Position numbers and translations under genes: made by a program
In this document: piece after piece, positions 8,123-19,115 of the stretch
How positions within the stretch are numbered: the first letter of the stretch is position 1
How the letters are laid out: the number at the start of each line of letters is the position of its first letter
Source: Rhizophagus sp. LPA8_4_AMF
Taxonomy: Eukaryota; Glomeromycota; Glomeromycetes; Glomerales; Glomeraceae
Length of the DNA: 21,575 nt
Assembly: GCA_021464525.1 (NCBI GenBank)
Contig: JADRCO010001188.1
Span: 1-21,575 of the forward strand
Direction of reading: 5' to 3'
The notes under the pieces: model-generated
Told to the model about the DNA's origin: nothing
The model's input: only the letters and a program-made list of their open reading frames with translations
Database searches by the model: none

Positions 8123-9407
8123 ATGGAATTAATTAATTTAATAATGCTCGGTATTGTAGCAATTAGTGGAGTAAGTCTTAAGTATGATTTTGCACGATTC
8201 CTAATCGTGTTGTAAGTTGTATAACTTCCAAAAAAAAAAATCAAAAATGCAATTTTTATTATTAATTTAATCAAATCCTATTAACTCCTTAATTATCTTT
8301 TTATAGTTGATAATATGTTTAATTGTATTATCACCGCGACCACGATCACGAACTGAAAGTGAGAAATATTACAAAAGTTCTAATACAGATAAAGCACAAT
8401 TGTTACCTAGTATACATGATGAACCACCTAAATATACTTATTCAATTATTGTACCAGCATATAATGAAATAAAGAGAATACCAAATATGTTAGAAGAAAC
8501 AGTAGAACATTTAGAAAATCGTAAAAATTCGGACAAAAATTTTTCATACGAAATTATTATAGTTGATGATGCCAGTAATGATGGTACTAGTAATTATGCT
8601 TTGGAATTTTCTAAATCTAATAAAAATGTTGAATTAAAAGTATTAACTTTGGAAAAAAATAGAAAAAAAGGAGGAGCTGTTACTCAGGTATTTTTATTTA
8701 TTGGGGAAAGTTTTCTTTTATTAAATTAATCGATTAATTATTATAGAAATTTAATTCTCCTTTATATATACTTAGGGAATATTATGTGCCAGTGGAAAGT
8801 ACATTTTATTTGTTGATGCAGATGGAGCAACAAAATTTTCCGATTTAGATTGTTTAGAAAAGGAATTAAATAAAATTATATCAAAAGAAGGATATGGAGT
8901 AGCTGTTGGTTCTAGGGCACATTTAGTAAAAACTGAAGCTGTAGTAAAGGTAAACTTTTATAATCCTTTTCCTTCCCACTTAGACAATAATCACATTTTA
9001 ACACAATTTTTACAAACCTTTTTTTTTTGTTTACGCAGAGATCAATTATTAGAAATTTTTTAATGCATTCATTTCATAAATTATTATATATATTAGGAAT
9101 AAGAACAATAAAAGATACACAATGTGGGTTTAAATTATTTACGAGAAAGTCTGCATTAAATATTTTTAATAATATGCATGTAGAAGGATGGATATTTGAT
9201 ATTGAAGTACTATTATTAGCAAAATATTTTAATATACCTATTGTAGAAGTGTCTGTTACTTGGCATGAAGTTGATGGTTCTAAAGTTTCACTTATAAAAG
9301 ATTCTATAAAAATGGCTATCGATTTATCAATTATTAGGTTAAATTATTTTTTAGGAATTTGGAAAATTAAAGATTATAATTCTTTGGGTAAAATTAAAAA
9401 TGAGTAA
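8123..9407 (+). CDS. ALG5: Dolichyl-phosphate beta-glucosyltransferase
   Basis: GT2-family enzyme that makes Dol-P-glucose from UDP-glucose on the cytosolic face of the ER, the glucose donor for the last steps of N-glycan precursor assembly. Exons: 8123-8170, 8307-8687, 8776-8949, 9039-9407, giving 323 aa (human 324). Residues 1-24 form a hydrophobic N-terminal membrane anchor split by intron 1. Then come the GT-A signatures SIIVPAYNE (62-70), [13 protein letters not shown] (VDD at 102-104), [10 protein letters not shown], the metal-binding VDADGATKF (D157-A-D159), the GSRAHL block, and the ALG5-specific [10 protein letters not shown] (226-235) with the VEGWIFDIE block after it. An AATAAA lies 52 nt past the stop (9459-9464). 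The start was chosen because exon 1 restores the hydrophobic anchor in frame; downstream ATGs would lose it. It is convergent with the next gene. Confidence 0.94.
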
Positions 9408-9712
9408 AATGTGAAAGTACTTTTATGTTTATTTATTTTTTTATTTTTTTTGTATGTGAATAAATAGTTTATATCTAAATACCTTTAATATTTTTCTTTA
9501 TATGATTTTTAATATAAAAATTAAATTTATAATTTCTCGTATTAGAAAAAAAAGACTATTGATTGTAATGTGAAATATGACAAAATTTATAATAGTAAAA
9601 TTATCTTTCCCAAAGAATCCTATTAACTTTCAAAGACTAAAATTTTCCCTTTTCCACCCTTCTATTCTCCTTCTTTCACCTTTTCCCATCGAATTCACCC
9701 TTCTCATCGAAT
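9408..9712. other. Convergent 3' spacer with a 12-bp direct repeat
   Basis: Shared 3' region of ALG5 and the phosphoesterase gene. It is AT-rich, then pyrimidine-rich from about 9640. CATCGAATTCAC occurs at 9687-9698 and again at 9705-9716, where the second copy overlaps the stop codon of the phosphoesterase gene. Nothing else was seen. Confidence 0.6.
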
Positions 9713-10770
9713 TCACATTAATATATTAAAGTCTAAAAGGACAGCATCAGTATCAACACCATTACCAAAAGATGATAAATTCCAATTCGCTTCAATAGTA
9801 GGTACCCAACTAAAATGACTATATCTTGTTTCATCTTCATGTATAAAAGATTTTAATACATTAGGACCAATAAGTGTAGTATAAACATGATTAAAATCTG
9901 CTAAATTAAAATCAAGATAAGTAGAAGCTTCATCAAAAGTTATAACCAAAAGAGTTTTAGTGGAAGTTAATAAATGTTGAATTAAAGGTATAAACTCATT
10001 TTTTAAATAATTACTAGCGTATGTTAAATTAGTATTTTCTCCATTATTATTAATATTTGGTACATAATATATATATTGAGGAACTTGATTTTTTTTTAAA
10101 TCATGTTTTAATTGTGATGAATTAACGATTTTTGATACCAATGTTAAATTATTTCTTATATTATTCATTGAAATAAATGGATTATGTTTACGAACATATA
10201 ATTTATCTTCTGATTCATCTGCTTTAAATCCATCACCAGGATAATTTTCTATATATGCTTTCCATGTAATTCCTTTTTCTTCTAATGATTCTGGTAATGA
10301 AGGTCCTTCTAAATCTTGTGAAAAGTCTGTTAACATCCCACTTTTTGATGCACATATCATTGCTATATAATTTGGTTGTGATGGATGCCATATTCCGTGT
10401 GTATGTTTTAATAATATCCCTTGCTTAGACTAAAAATAAAAGGAAAAATGTAAACAAATTAATCAAGAACCTAAGCCTTTTTTTTGTGGTAACCTTATTT
10501 ATGCTACATTGAAAAAATTTGAAAATATTTTCTTACAAGGTACGACAAATACGGATCCTTAATTGCGTCCTCGTAATCAGTTGATCCCAAGACATACGTT
10601 ATGATACTATTTTATTTAAAAAAAGCGGTTTAATAAACAATAATACCTAACATTCAAAACGTATAAATTACGTACCGATCAAAATATATTCCAGGTACTT
10701 CAGCCACACACGTAAAATTCAATAAACTTATAATAACCAAAAAACTCAAGTATATTCGAACTATTTCCAT
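9713..10770 (-). CDS. Secreted phosphoesterase/acid phosphatase-family protein, probably catalytically impaired
   Basis: Exons (minus): 10770-10676, 10606-10537, 10429-9713, giving 293 aa. Residues 1-23 are a signal peptide (positive start, hydrophobic core, cut near CVA-EV), so it is secreted or enters the secretory pathway. The fold is the phosphoesterase family (PF04185-like, Aspergillus PhoA type): PGIYFDR (26-32), STDYED, KQGILL, HPSQPNY (70-76), VPNINNNG, TFDEAS (FDEA 220-223), YSHFSW and TIEANW. Oddities: family members carry Glu-Asn in an LENTDY motif, where this has LGSTDY (Gly39-Ser40); and NDGHDT is replaced by NNGENT. Those family residues bind the catalytic metal, so the protein may be a non-enzymatic binding or decoy protein. 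Spacing around both motifs is preserved, so a splicing error is an unlikely cause. Arginine/lysine-poor and Asn-rich elsewhere. Start: the only ATG giving a signal peptide. Confidence 0.88.
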
Positions 10771-11253
10771 TTCTATCAAGTTTTATTAAATAGGAACTAA
10801 AGAATTTATATAAGTAAAAGTTTATTCAGTCAAAAATGCTCGTTATGAAATAAAGTTCTTGAGAAAAAAGAATAAAATCAAATTTTTTTACATAGTGTGA
10901 AAAAAAAAAATTTTTTTTATGAAGGAACAGCCACAAAAATATCATACAAGTTTTTCTATGAAATAACCGTTTATTAAAAAAAACCTCGATGTACGTGATA
11001 CGACAATGTTTCACCAGAATTATTGCTACTGCGGTGATTTGCCTATTTGCCTACGAAAATACTAATATTGTTTGTGTTTTATTTTTGACAAATAAAATAT
11101 TTATCAAAAAACTTTTAAAATAAAATTATGAAAAAAAATTCATAAATTAATTAATTTCTATTTATGATTAATGAAAAATAGATCAGTTAGATAACTCTGT
11201 GACACATCTTTACTAGTATTATTATGTACTTTTAATTATTTTGAAAATATAAT
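10771..11253. other. Spacer: 5' region of the phosphoesterase gene and 3' end of eIF2A
   Basis: AT-rich, with one notable A-run/T-run palindrome at about 10900-10919. A short minus-strand open frame at 10826-11014 shows no family resemblance and is not credited. No RNA gene was recognised. Confidence 0.55.
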
Positions 11254-14147
11254 CTATTGAAGATTCAACCGGTCCAACTCTTTCCGTAATGTTGCTTCAG
11301 TCTCGATTTTTTTTATCTGATTAAATTAAGCCAAAATAAAAATTAAATAAAAAAAGAACCATTTACATTATAAGGAAAATAAAATCTACTTGATAATACC
11401 TGTGTTTGTTCCAACTTATCACCGTTCTTTTGTCTCTCCTTAAGTTCATCAATTTGTCTTAATTTTTTCGTCAGATTTCGAATCTTTTTATCCTTTTCCG
11501 ATAATTGATTCACAGAATCAGACTTTACCGTGTCAACAGAATTATTAATATTATTAATACCGTTACTTATTATCGGTGAAGTTGGATCTAAAGAGTTAAG
11601 AAAAATGTTAATAGAAAATTTATAATTAAATCGGAAATTCATTAAAAATACGACCTTTATCCTCAGTCTCATCAGCTTTAGCAGTTTCTTTTGCAACTTC
11701 TTCCTCCTTTTTTTGTTTAGGTTTCTTTTTACTTTTAGATCCTACGGGTTTAGCTCCATTTTCATGAACCTTTTTATCCGAAATGTTAACGAATAATAAA
11801 TAAGCATTTTTAATATATTACGTTTATGGAATGAGAGCAAAAGATACCTTGACAGCACTTGGTGCACCGCGAGCACGTGCATGTGGTGGTAAATATGCCC
11901 CTGCTTTTGTAGCTGCTTGGTATTGAAGACAAATATACATTGTATTGTAAATAAAATTGTGATAAATTATTAAGTTGTATGTTAGCAACAAACTTACGTG
12001 CAGTTTTTGTTGGGGACGTAAGACCCTTTGTTATTTCAGGCGCTGGAGGCAAATCAGCCAGAGGATAAAATTCAACACTTGTAGGACGCCATTGTATCTA
12101 TCGATTAATAACGTGCTCAATAAACATTTCAATTTTTCACCCTAAAATAAAGAACTAACCTGCAACAATTCATTGATATTCTGATTATGCACTAAACTAC
12201 CGGTATAATGCCAAATTTTATAACCGTTATCTACTCGAAGTCGGGGACTTAATATTGCTGTTATAATATATATCCCATCTGGTGACCAGGAACTTTCAGA
12301 TGAATTGGGAGCTTCAATTTCTGCTATTTTTTTCAATGTTTTACGATCCCAAATGTCCATTTCTCCTTTCAAATTGCCAAATCCAGCTATGAACACCAGT
12401 AGAATCGGAAATAAAAGGATTAAGGATATTTAAAAGTTCTAATACATTATAATTCAAATATATAAAAAGTTTGCATAGACATAAAGAAAGGATATATCGT
12501 CCTTGAGGATTAAATCTAACGGTGTTACGAAATAAGCTAGTACCAAATTCATGTATGGGATCTGCGCGATGGTCAAATAACGTTGCTTTTGCAGGCATAT
12601 CTAATTTATTTAAAGAAAAATTATCTATTTTTAGAAGCTTTGTCAAAATAAGGAAAAATATATACTACTATTACTTACATCCATAGATGACTACAAATTC
12701 TTTTGAACTTGGACCCCATGTAACATCGTGAATCGGACCTTCTTTGTCTATTAAATTAATGGAAAAATATTAATATGATTAGTTATGACTACTTGTATTC
12801 TACCAATAAAAATCCTTCAACCGATTACCAAGCATAACGCGACAATCGTAACCGCCTGTCGCTGATAAAAGGAACAAATTTGTCTCTAACAATCAAAAGG
12901 AATTTAATTTTCTTATATATATTTTATTATAAACCAACTTAAATATATTAAAATATATTTACCCCCGTAATATGATTTATTTGTTTTATCTACATCTGTT
13001 TGGGTTAAAACCAATAAATTAGTACCCGAATCATTCCATTTCATTTGAATTTTGTCGGCTTTAAAAAATGTCTTTTGTGCCAAAGGAACTTTAAAATTGG
13101 CAATGGAATATATTCGAACGATAGCAGGTGCTGCCTATAACACATAAATTATATTAAAAAGTGAATACAATTTATACAGAAATAGTCATAAAGTAAAACT
13201 TATCATAACCTACGTTTTTTTCGGGAATAAATACAGCTATAGAGGAACTCTTCCCAGGAGATATGGAAAAATCGCCAATATTTTCCAAACGTAATTTATT
13301 ATATATTCCCTCATCCAAACGTTTACTATCGTAAAAATGAACCTCTCCAGTAACCATTCGACTAAAAAACATTTCGTCTTCAGTCCATTGAACATTCCTG
13401 TATGTAAATAATATAACAAATTAATGTGTTTAACCAAACATACAAAATATATTAATTACAAAACGAAAAATTAACTAACCAATTATTTTGACTTTTTTGA
13501 GTAAACGAAATCAATTGTTTTCCAGTTATTACTTCACAGATAATTAAATTTTTATGAACCGATCCATCTGCCGATTTAACTAATACGTATTTAAAGGGTT
13601 AGATCAATACAATCAGCAAGAAAAAAAAGAAGATCGATGAACTACCTGGACGCTCCCAAGTGGAAATATATGTTCCCTTTGGTGAAAATCCGATTTCAAC
13701 AATTTGTTTCTTCGGAATCTCACTCACAAGTTGAGCAGTTTCAGCATCAAATATTTTTACGCTAAAATAATGTATTAAATAAGTAATTTTGAATTTAACA
13801 GTTTTTGACGTCACAAACAGTTATTTACCTTTCTGGTAAAGCACAACCAAGATATTTACCATCCTTACTATATTGAAAAGTTTTGACGTTGCTACCTGGG
13901 CTATTGAAGGTGATTTGTAAAAAATAAACTAAAAAAAAAACACACATACAAAACGCTAATTTTATAAATATCTACTCTTCAAAATTTGCTACTGGTTCGT
14001 AAGTTGGGTGTCCATAAACTAAACCTAAATTCTCAGCCGAACGATCTGTTAAAGCAAATCGAAAGAATTGTTAATAGTTAAAACCACCGAGAATCATAAT
14101 ACGTTAATATACTTGCAGGCAAATTGTGTAGGTGGTGTGTCTGTCAT
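11254..14147 (-). CDS. EIF2A: Eukaryotic translation initiation factor 2A, 16 exons
   Basis: Cytosolic WD40-like beta-propeller protein that binds 40S ribosomes and initiator tRNA and supports alternative initiation. Exons (minus): 14147-14117, 14045-13976, 13900-13829, 13761-13646, 13579-13480, 13397-13214, 13134-12963, 12885-12829, 12747-12679, 12600-12481, 12386-12160, 12097-11998, 11915-11848, 11769-11655, 11587-11400, 11316-11254, giving 583 aa (human 585). Signatures: LGLVYGHP, IVEIGFSPKGTYIST, DVDKTNKSYYGG, YGYMPAKATLFDHR, SGFGNLKGEMDIWD (from residue 331), SPRLRVDNGYKIWHYTG and IQWRP, followed by a lysine-rich linker and a C-terminal coiled coil (KKIRNLTKKLRQIDELKERQ). Intron 1 is GC-AG (GCAAGT donor); only this choice joins TQFA to YRSAENL in frame. 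Exon 13 has a NAGNAG acceptor. It is distinct from the eIF2 alpha subunit. Confidence 0.95.
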
Positions 14148-14763
14148 AACTTTGAGCAGTATTAGACGTTACACTGACAACTGCAAAGAGGTAAAACCGA
14201 GACTTTTTCTTAAAAAAAAAAAAATGTGATCAATTTATGTAGAAAAAAAAAATATTTTTATTGAATCCAAAAAAATTCCGTTGTCCGACACTAACTTGTT
14301 TCTATGTTAATCATGTAAATATAAATTTATAATATAACAAATAAATAGTTTTTTTTAAATGCTCATCATGATGAATTAAGATTATTATTACAAATCTAAG
14401 TGAAACGTGACAAAATATTACGCTATGTCCGAAATTCACCTAGTAAATTTTTTTGAAGCCTTAAAGATCTTAGATCTTTGAAAAAAAGCTAACACCCATT
14501 CAATATAATTAACTAGACAAAAGTGTATCTACACCAGCTCTTTCAATTTTGTCTAACCAAAGAACCTATTAAACTGGAGTTTTTACAGAAAAATCATACA
14601 CACACCTACACCTAGTAAGTACAATTATATAATCGATCACTAAGTAAAAAATGTCTTTTTACGGCCATTATCATCTCTTAAAAGCCCAAATCATCAAAAA
14701 TTATTACCAATCCGAATCTTTTTTGAGGAAGGGGCTACCGATGTCGGTTGAATAGTAGTATGA
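14148..14763. other. Spacer upstream of eIF2A and downstream of SNW1
   Basis: About 616 bases, AT-rich with several long A runs and short CA-rich patches (ACACACACCTACACC at about 14599-14613). It must contain the eIF2A promoter and the SNW1 3' end. No RNA gene, repeat family or coding region could be supported. Confidence 0.5.
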
Positions 14764-17700
14764 TCAGTATTTTCCACGCTTGCTTTTGCTACTTTCAGAT
14801 TTTCTAATGTATTTATAAAGTAGTAAAATAACGTTAATATTTTATTAAAACACTTGAATTAGAACCAATCGACTTTAATAAACAAATGCTTACGATGTAT
14901 CTAACCCGCGTTTACTTCCTTTTTTAGCATCATCCAAGAACTGATTAAAACCGAATGGATCTGCTTCTTCTTTCTCAAATTCCACAGGTCCGTCTCTTGA
15001 CTGCAAATTAAAACATATTATTATTAGTTATCTTAAAATTTAAATTCGGAAGGAATATTGAATGAACTTCACTTACGTGAGCGGTGTCAGCTCCTTGAAA
15101 ACCTTTTGTAATCCCAAATCGGTCTACGTTAAGCATTTTATTAACGCTCTCAGCATTCCCACCTCCATACAGATCCGAATCGTGTTCCTTTTTAGGTCTA
15201 TATATGCTCGAAGAACTTGTACCGGCAAACAGCGGTTTATCATAAAGATCATAAGCTATTTAAAAAAATCAATATTGTTATTAAATTAAGACAGAAAATT
15301 ATAATTTATAAAATTAAAAATGCAATAATTACCTTCATCATCTTTAAAACCAGAATCAAGACCTTCAGATTGATTAAATAATCGAGCGTCAAACATGCTT
15401 TCTTTGCTCAATGTTGGTTTGGCCAATCCCAAAGCAATCTTTTCCGAAATATCTCTATTTTGCTCACTAAACAAAAACAATAATAGATTTAAAACTTACT
15501 TTAATTTGGTAATTATCAAATAATGGATATCTTACCGAGCAAGATATTTTGCCCTTTGTTCAGCGCCCATTCTAGAAAGTCTATATTCTCTCTCGCGCTC
15601 CTTCCGTCGATCTCGCCTTAATTCTTCTCTCTCTCTCTCTTTTTCCTCATCGGATTCAGATTCCGATTCCGACTCTGCAGCAGCTCCAGTAGCACCTCCA
15701 GAGACTGAAGATATACCGGCTCTATTATTAAGTACAATCTTTAATAATTTTATTTATATGCAAGAAAATAATAATTTAGTTGCATACCTTTCTTCTCGTG
15801 CTTTCTGTGCTAACATACGTAAGCGTTTTTCTTTTTCTTCTTTTTCTTTTTGAGCAAGTTTATCTCGCATCAAAGCACGCTGTTTTACTTCCTCACGAGC
15901 GTGTCTATCTGCAGCAAAAAGAGCCTCAGATAATTTTGCAAAGTTATCATTAATTGTAACTTCCTGTAACCCTCGTCCATCTGCCGCCAAACGTTTGTCA
16001 AGTGGAATAGTATATCCTTTCGCATTTTTCCAGTTAGATATACAAGGTGGAATAATCCATTCTTGTTGTTCTTTAGCAGTAACTTTGCGAGGGGGAGAAT
16101 GTAAAACTGGTGCCGGCGGTGATGGTGGACCTATAATAAAAATAAGTTTAATAAATTGTAGTGAATTACTCAGAAACTTTTATGAATATGAAGAACATTT
16201 AAACCTACCTCGTGGAATCTTTTTGTGTTTGAATTTCGGAGGTTCCATTGGATCAACAGGCATTTCCACCATTCTAATAATTCTCTGAGTAGCTCCGGAA
16301 TTATAAGTTTCACCTTGCTGTCCAGGAGTATAACGGATATATGTTGGTTCTAATGGTTTATTAACTTTTACATTTTTAGGCTGTGCCGCTTTTATTTTGC
16401 CTAGAAAATCGAGAACTATGATAAATAAATTGAAGCGACAATTGCACTTGAAGAATTATATTCTGCCAAGTTCAGATAATTTAGTCGTAAACATAATTTT
16501 TGCATTGATTATGTTTTTATCAATCTTATTTTATTGGGACGGTAAACGCATGCATATAATCAAGGCTCTTTCGATCATTATATTTATACCATTTTAATCG
16601 AATTTCCTCAGGTCTTTTCCCTATTCGCAATCTATGAACTTTTCTCTCTCAAACACTAGATAATTATTTCATTAGTCCATATTATGCGCAAAAAATCCGA
16701 TGTTGTCATTATAATATTACTTTTTTCTCAATTTTTTTCGTCCTTATTTTCAAAAGTGAAATCTAACATCCTTCGATCACAGATTATATAAATTTTCAAT
16801 GATTGTCGCAGTGATGAAGAAGTCTCAGTTTGAAACTCTCAACCTCTCCTGATTATCGACGAAGGAGGAGTCTCCACTGATTATACTAGGTCTTCTGCCT
16901 CCAGTCATTCATCGATTTTAGATGAAATGACGATAGTTGTTAATTTTGAGCTCGTTAAAAAAACACATTTTTTTTCACATATCAATTAAAGAGATGATTT
17001 AAATTCAAATCCTAAACAAATCCAGCTTACCCACTCTATTATTTACCGTCACCAATACCACCATGATTTTCTTACTGATATCCCTTATAAGACATGTTAT
17101 GTAAGCAAATAATTTACCTTGTACAATTTTTTCTAACGCCTCTCTTGTTTTTTCCGTTGTTTCTTTTACTTCATCTTCGCCGGGTCTTTCTAAAGTAACT
17201 TTTTCGATATCGGCTCTTTGATTGAGGGGTACCAAGTCTTTGAATTGTGAATGAATAATTCGAGATTCAGAATGTCCATGTTTCGCAATAGCATCATATT
17301 GAATGTTTCCTTCAGCATCAACTTGTAATGCAAGCGATTCAACGCTTTTGGTCTATAATAGTTGGTTTGTAGAGGTAGTTGACGTATGATGTTAGATATA
17401 TTTTCATAATTATTTATAATATAAAATTAAATTGTGTACTCACTGTTGTACTGCGACCCATATCCAGCGGATATTGCGCTACATGGATTTCAGGGAAAGC
17501 ACCACCATTGCCAAAATCTTCTTGAGTTTTTGGTTTCCAACCAGATCGTTGTCCATATGGAGGTGGCTGTTTCCTTGGCTTTACAGATGTAAGTTCATCA
17601 TATTTTCGTTCATACTTATTTTGTTGTTCCGAACTTAAAAGTTGTTGTCGTGGTTTTGGTAGAACACTAAAATGTATAAAAACTCGAATTAGAAGAAATA

Positions 17701-17796
17701 TATAAAGTAGATCTACAAAAATTTAATAGATCTTGAGTAAAAAGAAAAAAAATATTTTAAAAATTTCACAAGAATTTACCTTGAAAGAGTAGTCAT
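14764..17796 (-). CDS. SNW1: SNW domain splicing factor (SKIP / Prp45)
   Basis: Spliceosomal protein that joins the active spliceosome with the Prp19 complex and also acts as a transcription coregulator in the nucleus. Exons (minus): 17796-17780, 17666-17444, 17352-17118, 16400-16209, 16130-15788, 15721-15536, 15466-15333, 15255-15077, 15000-14894, 14803-14764, giving 551 aa (human 536). The N-terminal part has PPYGQRSGWKP, DFGNGGAFPEIHVAQYPLDMG and ESRIIHSQFKDLVP. The diagnostic SNWKN is at residues 254-258, followed by GYTIPLDKR, GRGLQEVTINDNFAKLSEAL, a charged coiled coil, a Ser-Glu acidic tract and an ERERE stretch. The C-terminus has DLYDKPLF, YRPKK and a KSKRGKY tail. Intron 3 is 717 nt, several times longer than the others. 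Exon 1 codes only six residues; its start is supported by MTTLSSVLPKP. It is divergent with the HIT gene. Confidence 0.95.
16401..17117 (-). other. Unusually long SNW1 intron 3
   Basis: 717-nt intron with standard ends (GTAAAT donor at 17117, CTAG acceptor at 16401). A less AT-rich patch lies at about 16790-16930. No intronic snoRNA on the transcribed (minus) strand could be supported, and the open frames inside show no family signature. It may hold a decayed repeat insertion. Confidence 0.6.
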
Positions 17797-17997
17797 TATT
17801 TTTAAAAAAAGTTATTATGAAAGATCTTAAAGAAGTTCGTAGTTGTTATTTCAGCCAGTTTACTTAAACATTTTAATCGGCACGTCATAAATCTTTAGTT
17901 CTAAATTACCCAAAAGGAAAATTCGGTTGACGATCATTTCTTAAGATATGATTATATTAACTTTTTATAAAAAAAAAATGTTGCAGTACAGTACATT
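17797..17997. promoter_or_regulatory. Bidirectional promoter of SNW1 and the HIT-family gene
   Basis: Only 201 bases separate the two divergent start codons, so both promoters and 5' UTRs overlap here. No clear TATA box or known operator could be picked out. A 9-nt A run lies just before the HIT gene. Confidence 0.55.
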
Positions 17998-18658
17998 ATG
18001 GGTATCTTTTCCTGTTTTACTTTTACTAAGGATACCACACAGGATTGTGTATTTTGTGTTCTGACTGGCAAAAAGATAGTTTATGAAGATGAAAGAATTG
18101 TCTCATTTCATGATATAAAACCGGCCTCTAAATTACATATATTGATTATTCCTAGAAATCATATAGGTAAATGAAAATATTAAAAATAAACTTGTTTTAA
18201 TTCACTTTCATTAACTAATTTAGTTATTAAATATTTTTTCAAAGATACAGTAGATTCTTTAACACCAAATGATGCTCCTTTATGTAAGTTTTTCTTTTAT
18301 TTTAAAGTTTTTTTTATATTCAGTGGTAATTAATAATTATCCCGCGTGCCGTTTAGTAAAACATATGATTGATACAGGGAATCAACTTCTATCCGAATCC
18401 GGTTATCAATTACCACAAAGAAGGTAATATAGTTATCTCTCGAATAATTTGTAATGATGTGATCTGTACTAATACAATAATTTTGATTTTAGAGTAGGAT
18501 TTCACGTTCCTCCTTATAATTCTGTTAATCATTTACATTTACATTGTATCGGTCTTCCTTATAGAAATCGGTTTGTTGCAATAAAATATACGGAATCGAT
18601 GCCATGGTATTCCAGCAGTGAAAAGATATTAAAATCTTTATCACCATCCACTGAATAA
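17998..18658 (+). CDS. HINT3: HIT-family protein, HINT3-like adenosine 5'-monophosphoramidase
   Basis: Predicted hydrolase of AMP-NH2 and aminoacyl-adenylate-type phosphoramidates. Exons: 17998-18166, 18245-18283, 18357-18423, 18493-18658, giving 146 aa (somewhat shorter than human HINT3, 182). Seen: CVFC (17-20), FHDIKPASKLHILIIPRNHIG, RVGFHVPP, and the histidine triad HLHLH at 105-109, where the middle His107 is the expected nucleophile. The spacing RVGFHVPPYNSVNHLHLH matches the HINT3 branch rather than HINT1 or Fhit. All splice sites are GT-AG. An upstream out-of-frame ATG at 17978 opens a 28-codon frame that runs past the main start and ends at 18064, which could lower translation if the transcript starts before it. 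The symbol is given by similarity. Confidence 0.9.
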
Positions 18659-19115
18659 AATATAATCTTAGCATGGACTTAATTTAATCTTTTAAAATTA
18701 ATTTATGGAATCAAGTATAGAAAATAATTAAATTTTTTTTTAAAAAAAAAACCACAACAAAAATAAAGATAATCCATATAATTTATTATTTTCCAATGAC
18801 AGTTATTACCAAAAAAATTTTGTAAATTGAAATATTTATTCAATTTTATTATTCACAAGTATTATTCTTAGATTGTCAAAGAAATACCAACCAACCAAAA
18901 TATTTAAAGAAATAATTTTTGCAAGTTCAAAAATCAATGTATTTTTATATATTTTATTAAGAATAATTATTATAATTTTAAATTACATAACCAGTAATCA
19001 ATCTACAATAAATATTGACCAGATCTATAAGATAATAAGGTAAGAATGGTTAGAGATTTAAGGAATTTTTTCGATAATAAAAAAAATTTTTGTTATTTTT
19101 GATTACCGGAAAATT
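18659..19115. other. Convergent 3' spacer of the HIT gene and SRP9
   Basis: About 457 AT-rich bases with several A and T runs and AATAAA-like signals (AAAATAAAG near 18761). No gene or RNA was seen. Confidence 0.55.

Noticed and set aside
8062..8274. Minus-strand open frame of 70 codons
   Set aside because: Antisense to ALG5 exon 1 and intron 1; low-complexity Ile/Lys/Asn composition with no recognisable domain.
10826..11014. Minus-strand open frame of 62 codons
   Set aside because: Phe/Lys-rich composition from A and T runs in the promoter region of the phosphoesterase gene; no signature.
15062..15289. Plus-strand open frame of 75 codons
   Set aside because: Antisense shadow of SNW1 exon 8; the minus strand carries the conserved protein.
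16397..16597. Plus-strand open frame of 66 codons with hydrophobic segments
   Set aside because: It lies antisense within SNW1 exon 4 and intron 3, has no family signature, and reflects AT-rich coding noise.
16805..16860. C/D-like arrangement on the plus strand inside SNW1 intron 3 (GTGATGA, CTGA, GTCG/CGAC arms)
   Set aside because: Only 31 nt lie between the boxes, which is too short for a normal C/D snoRNA. It is also antisense to the host intron, so it would not be released by splicing.
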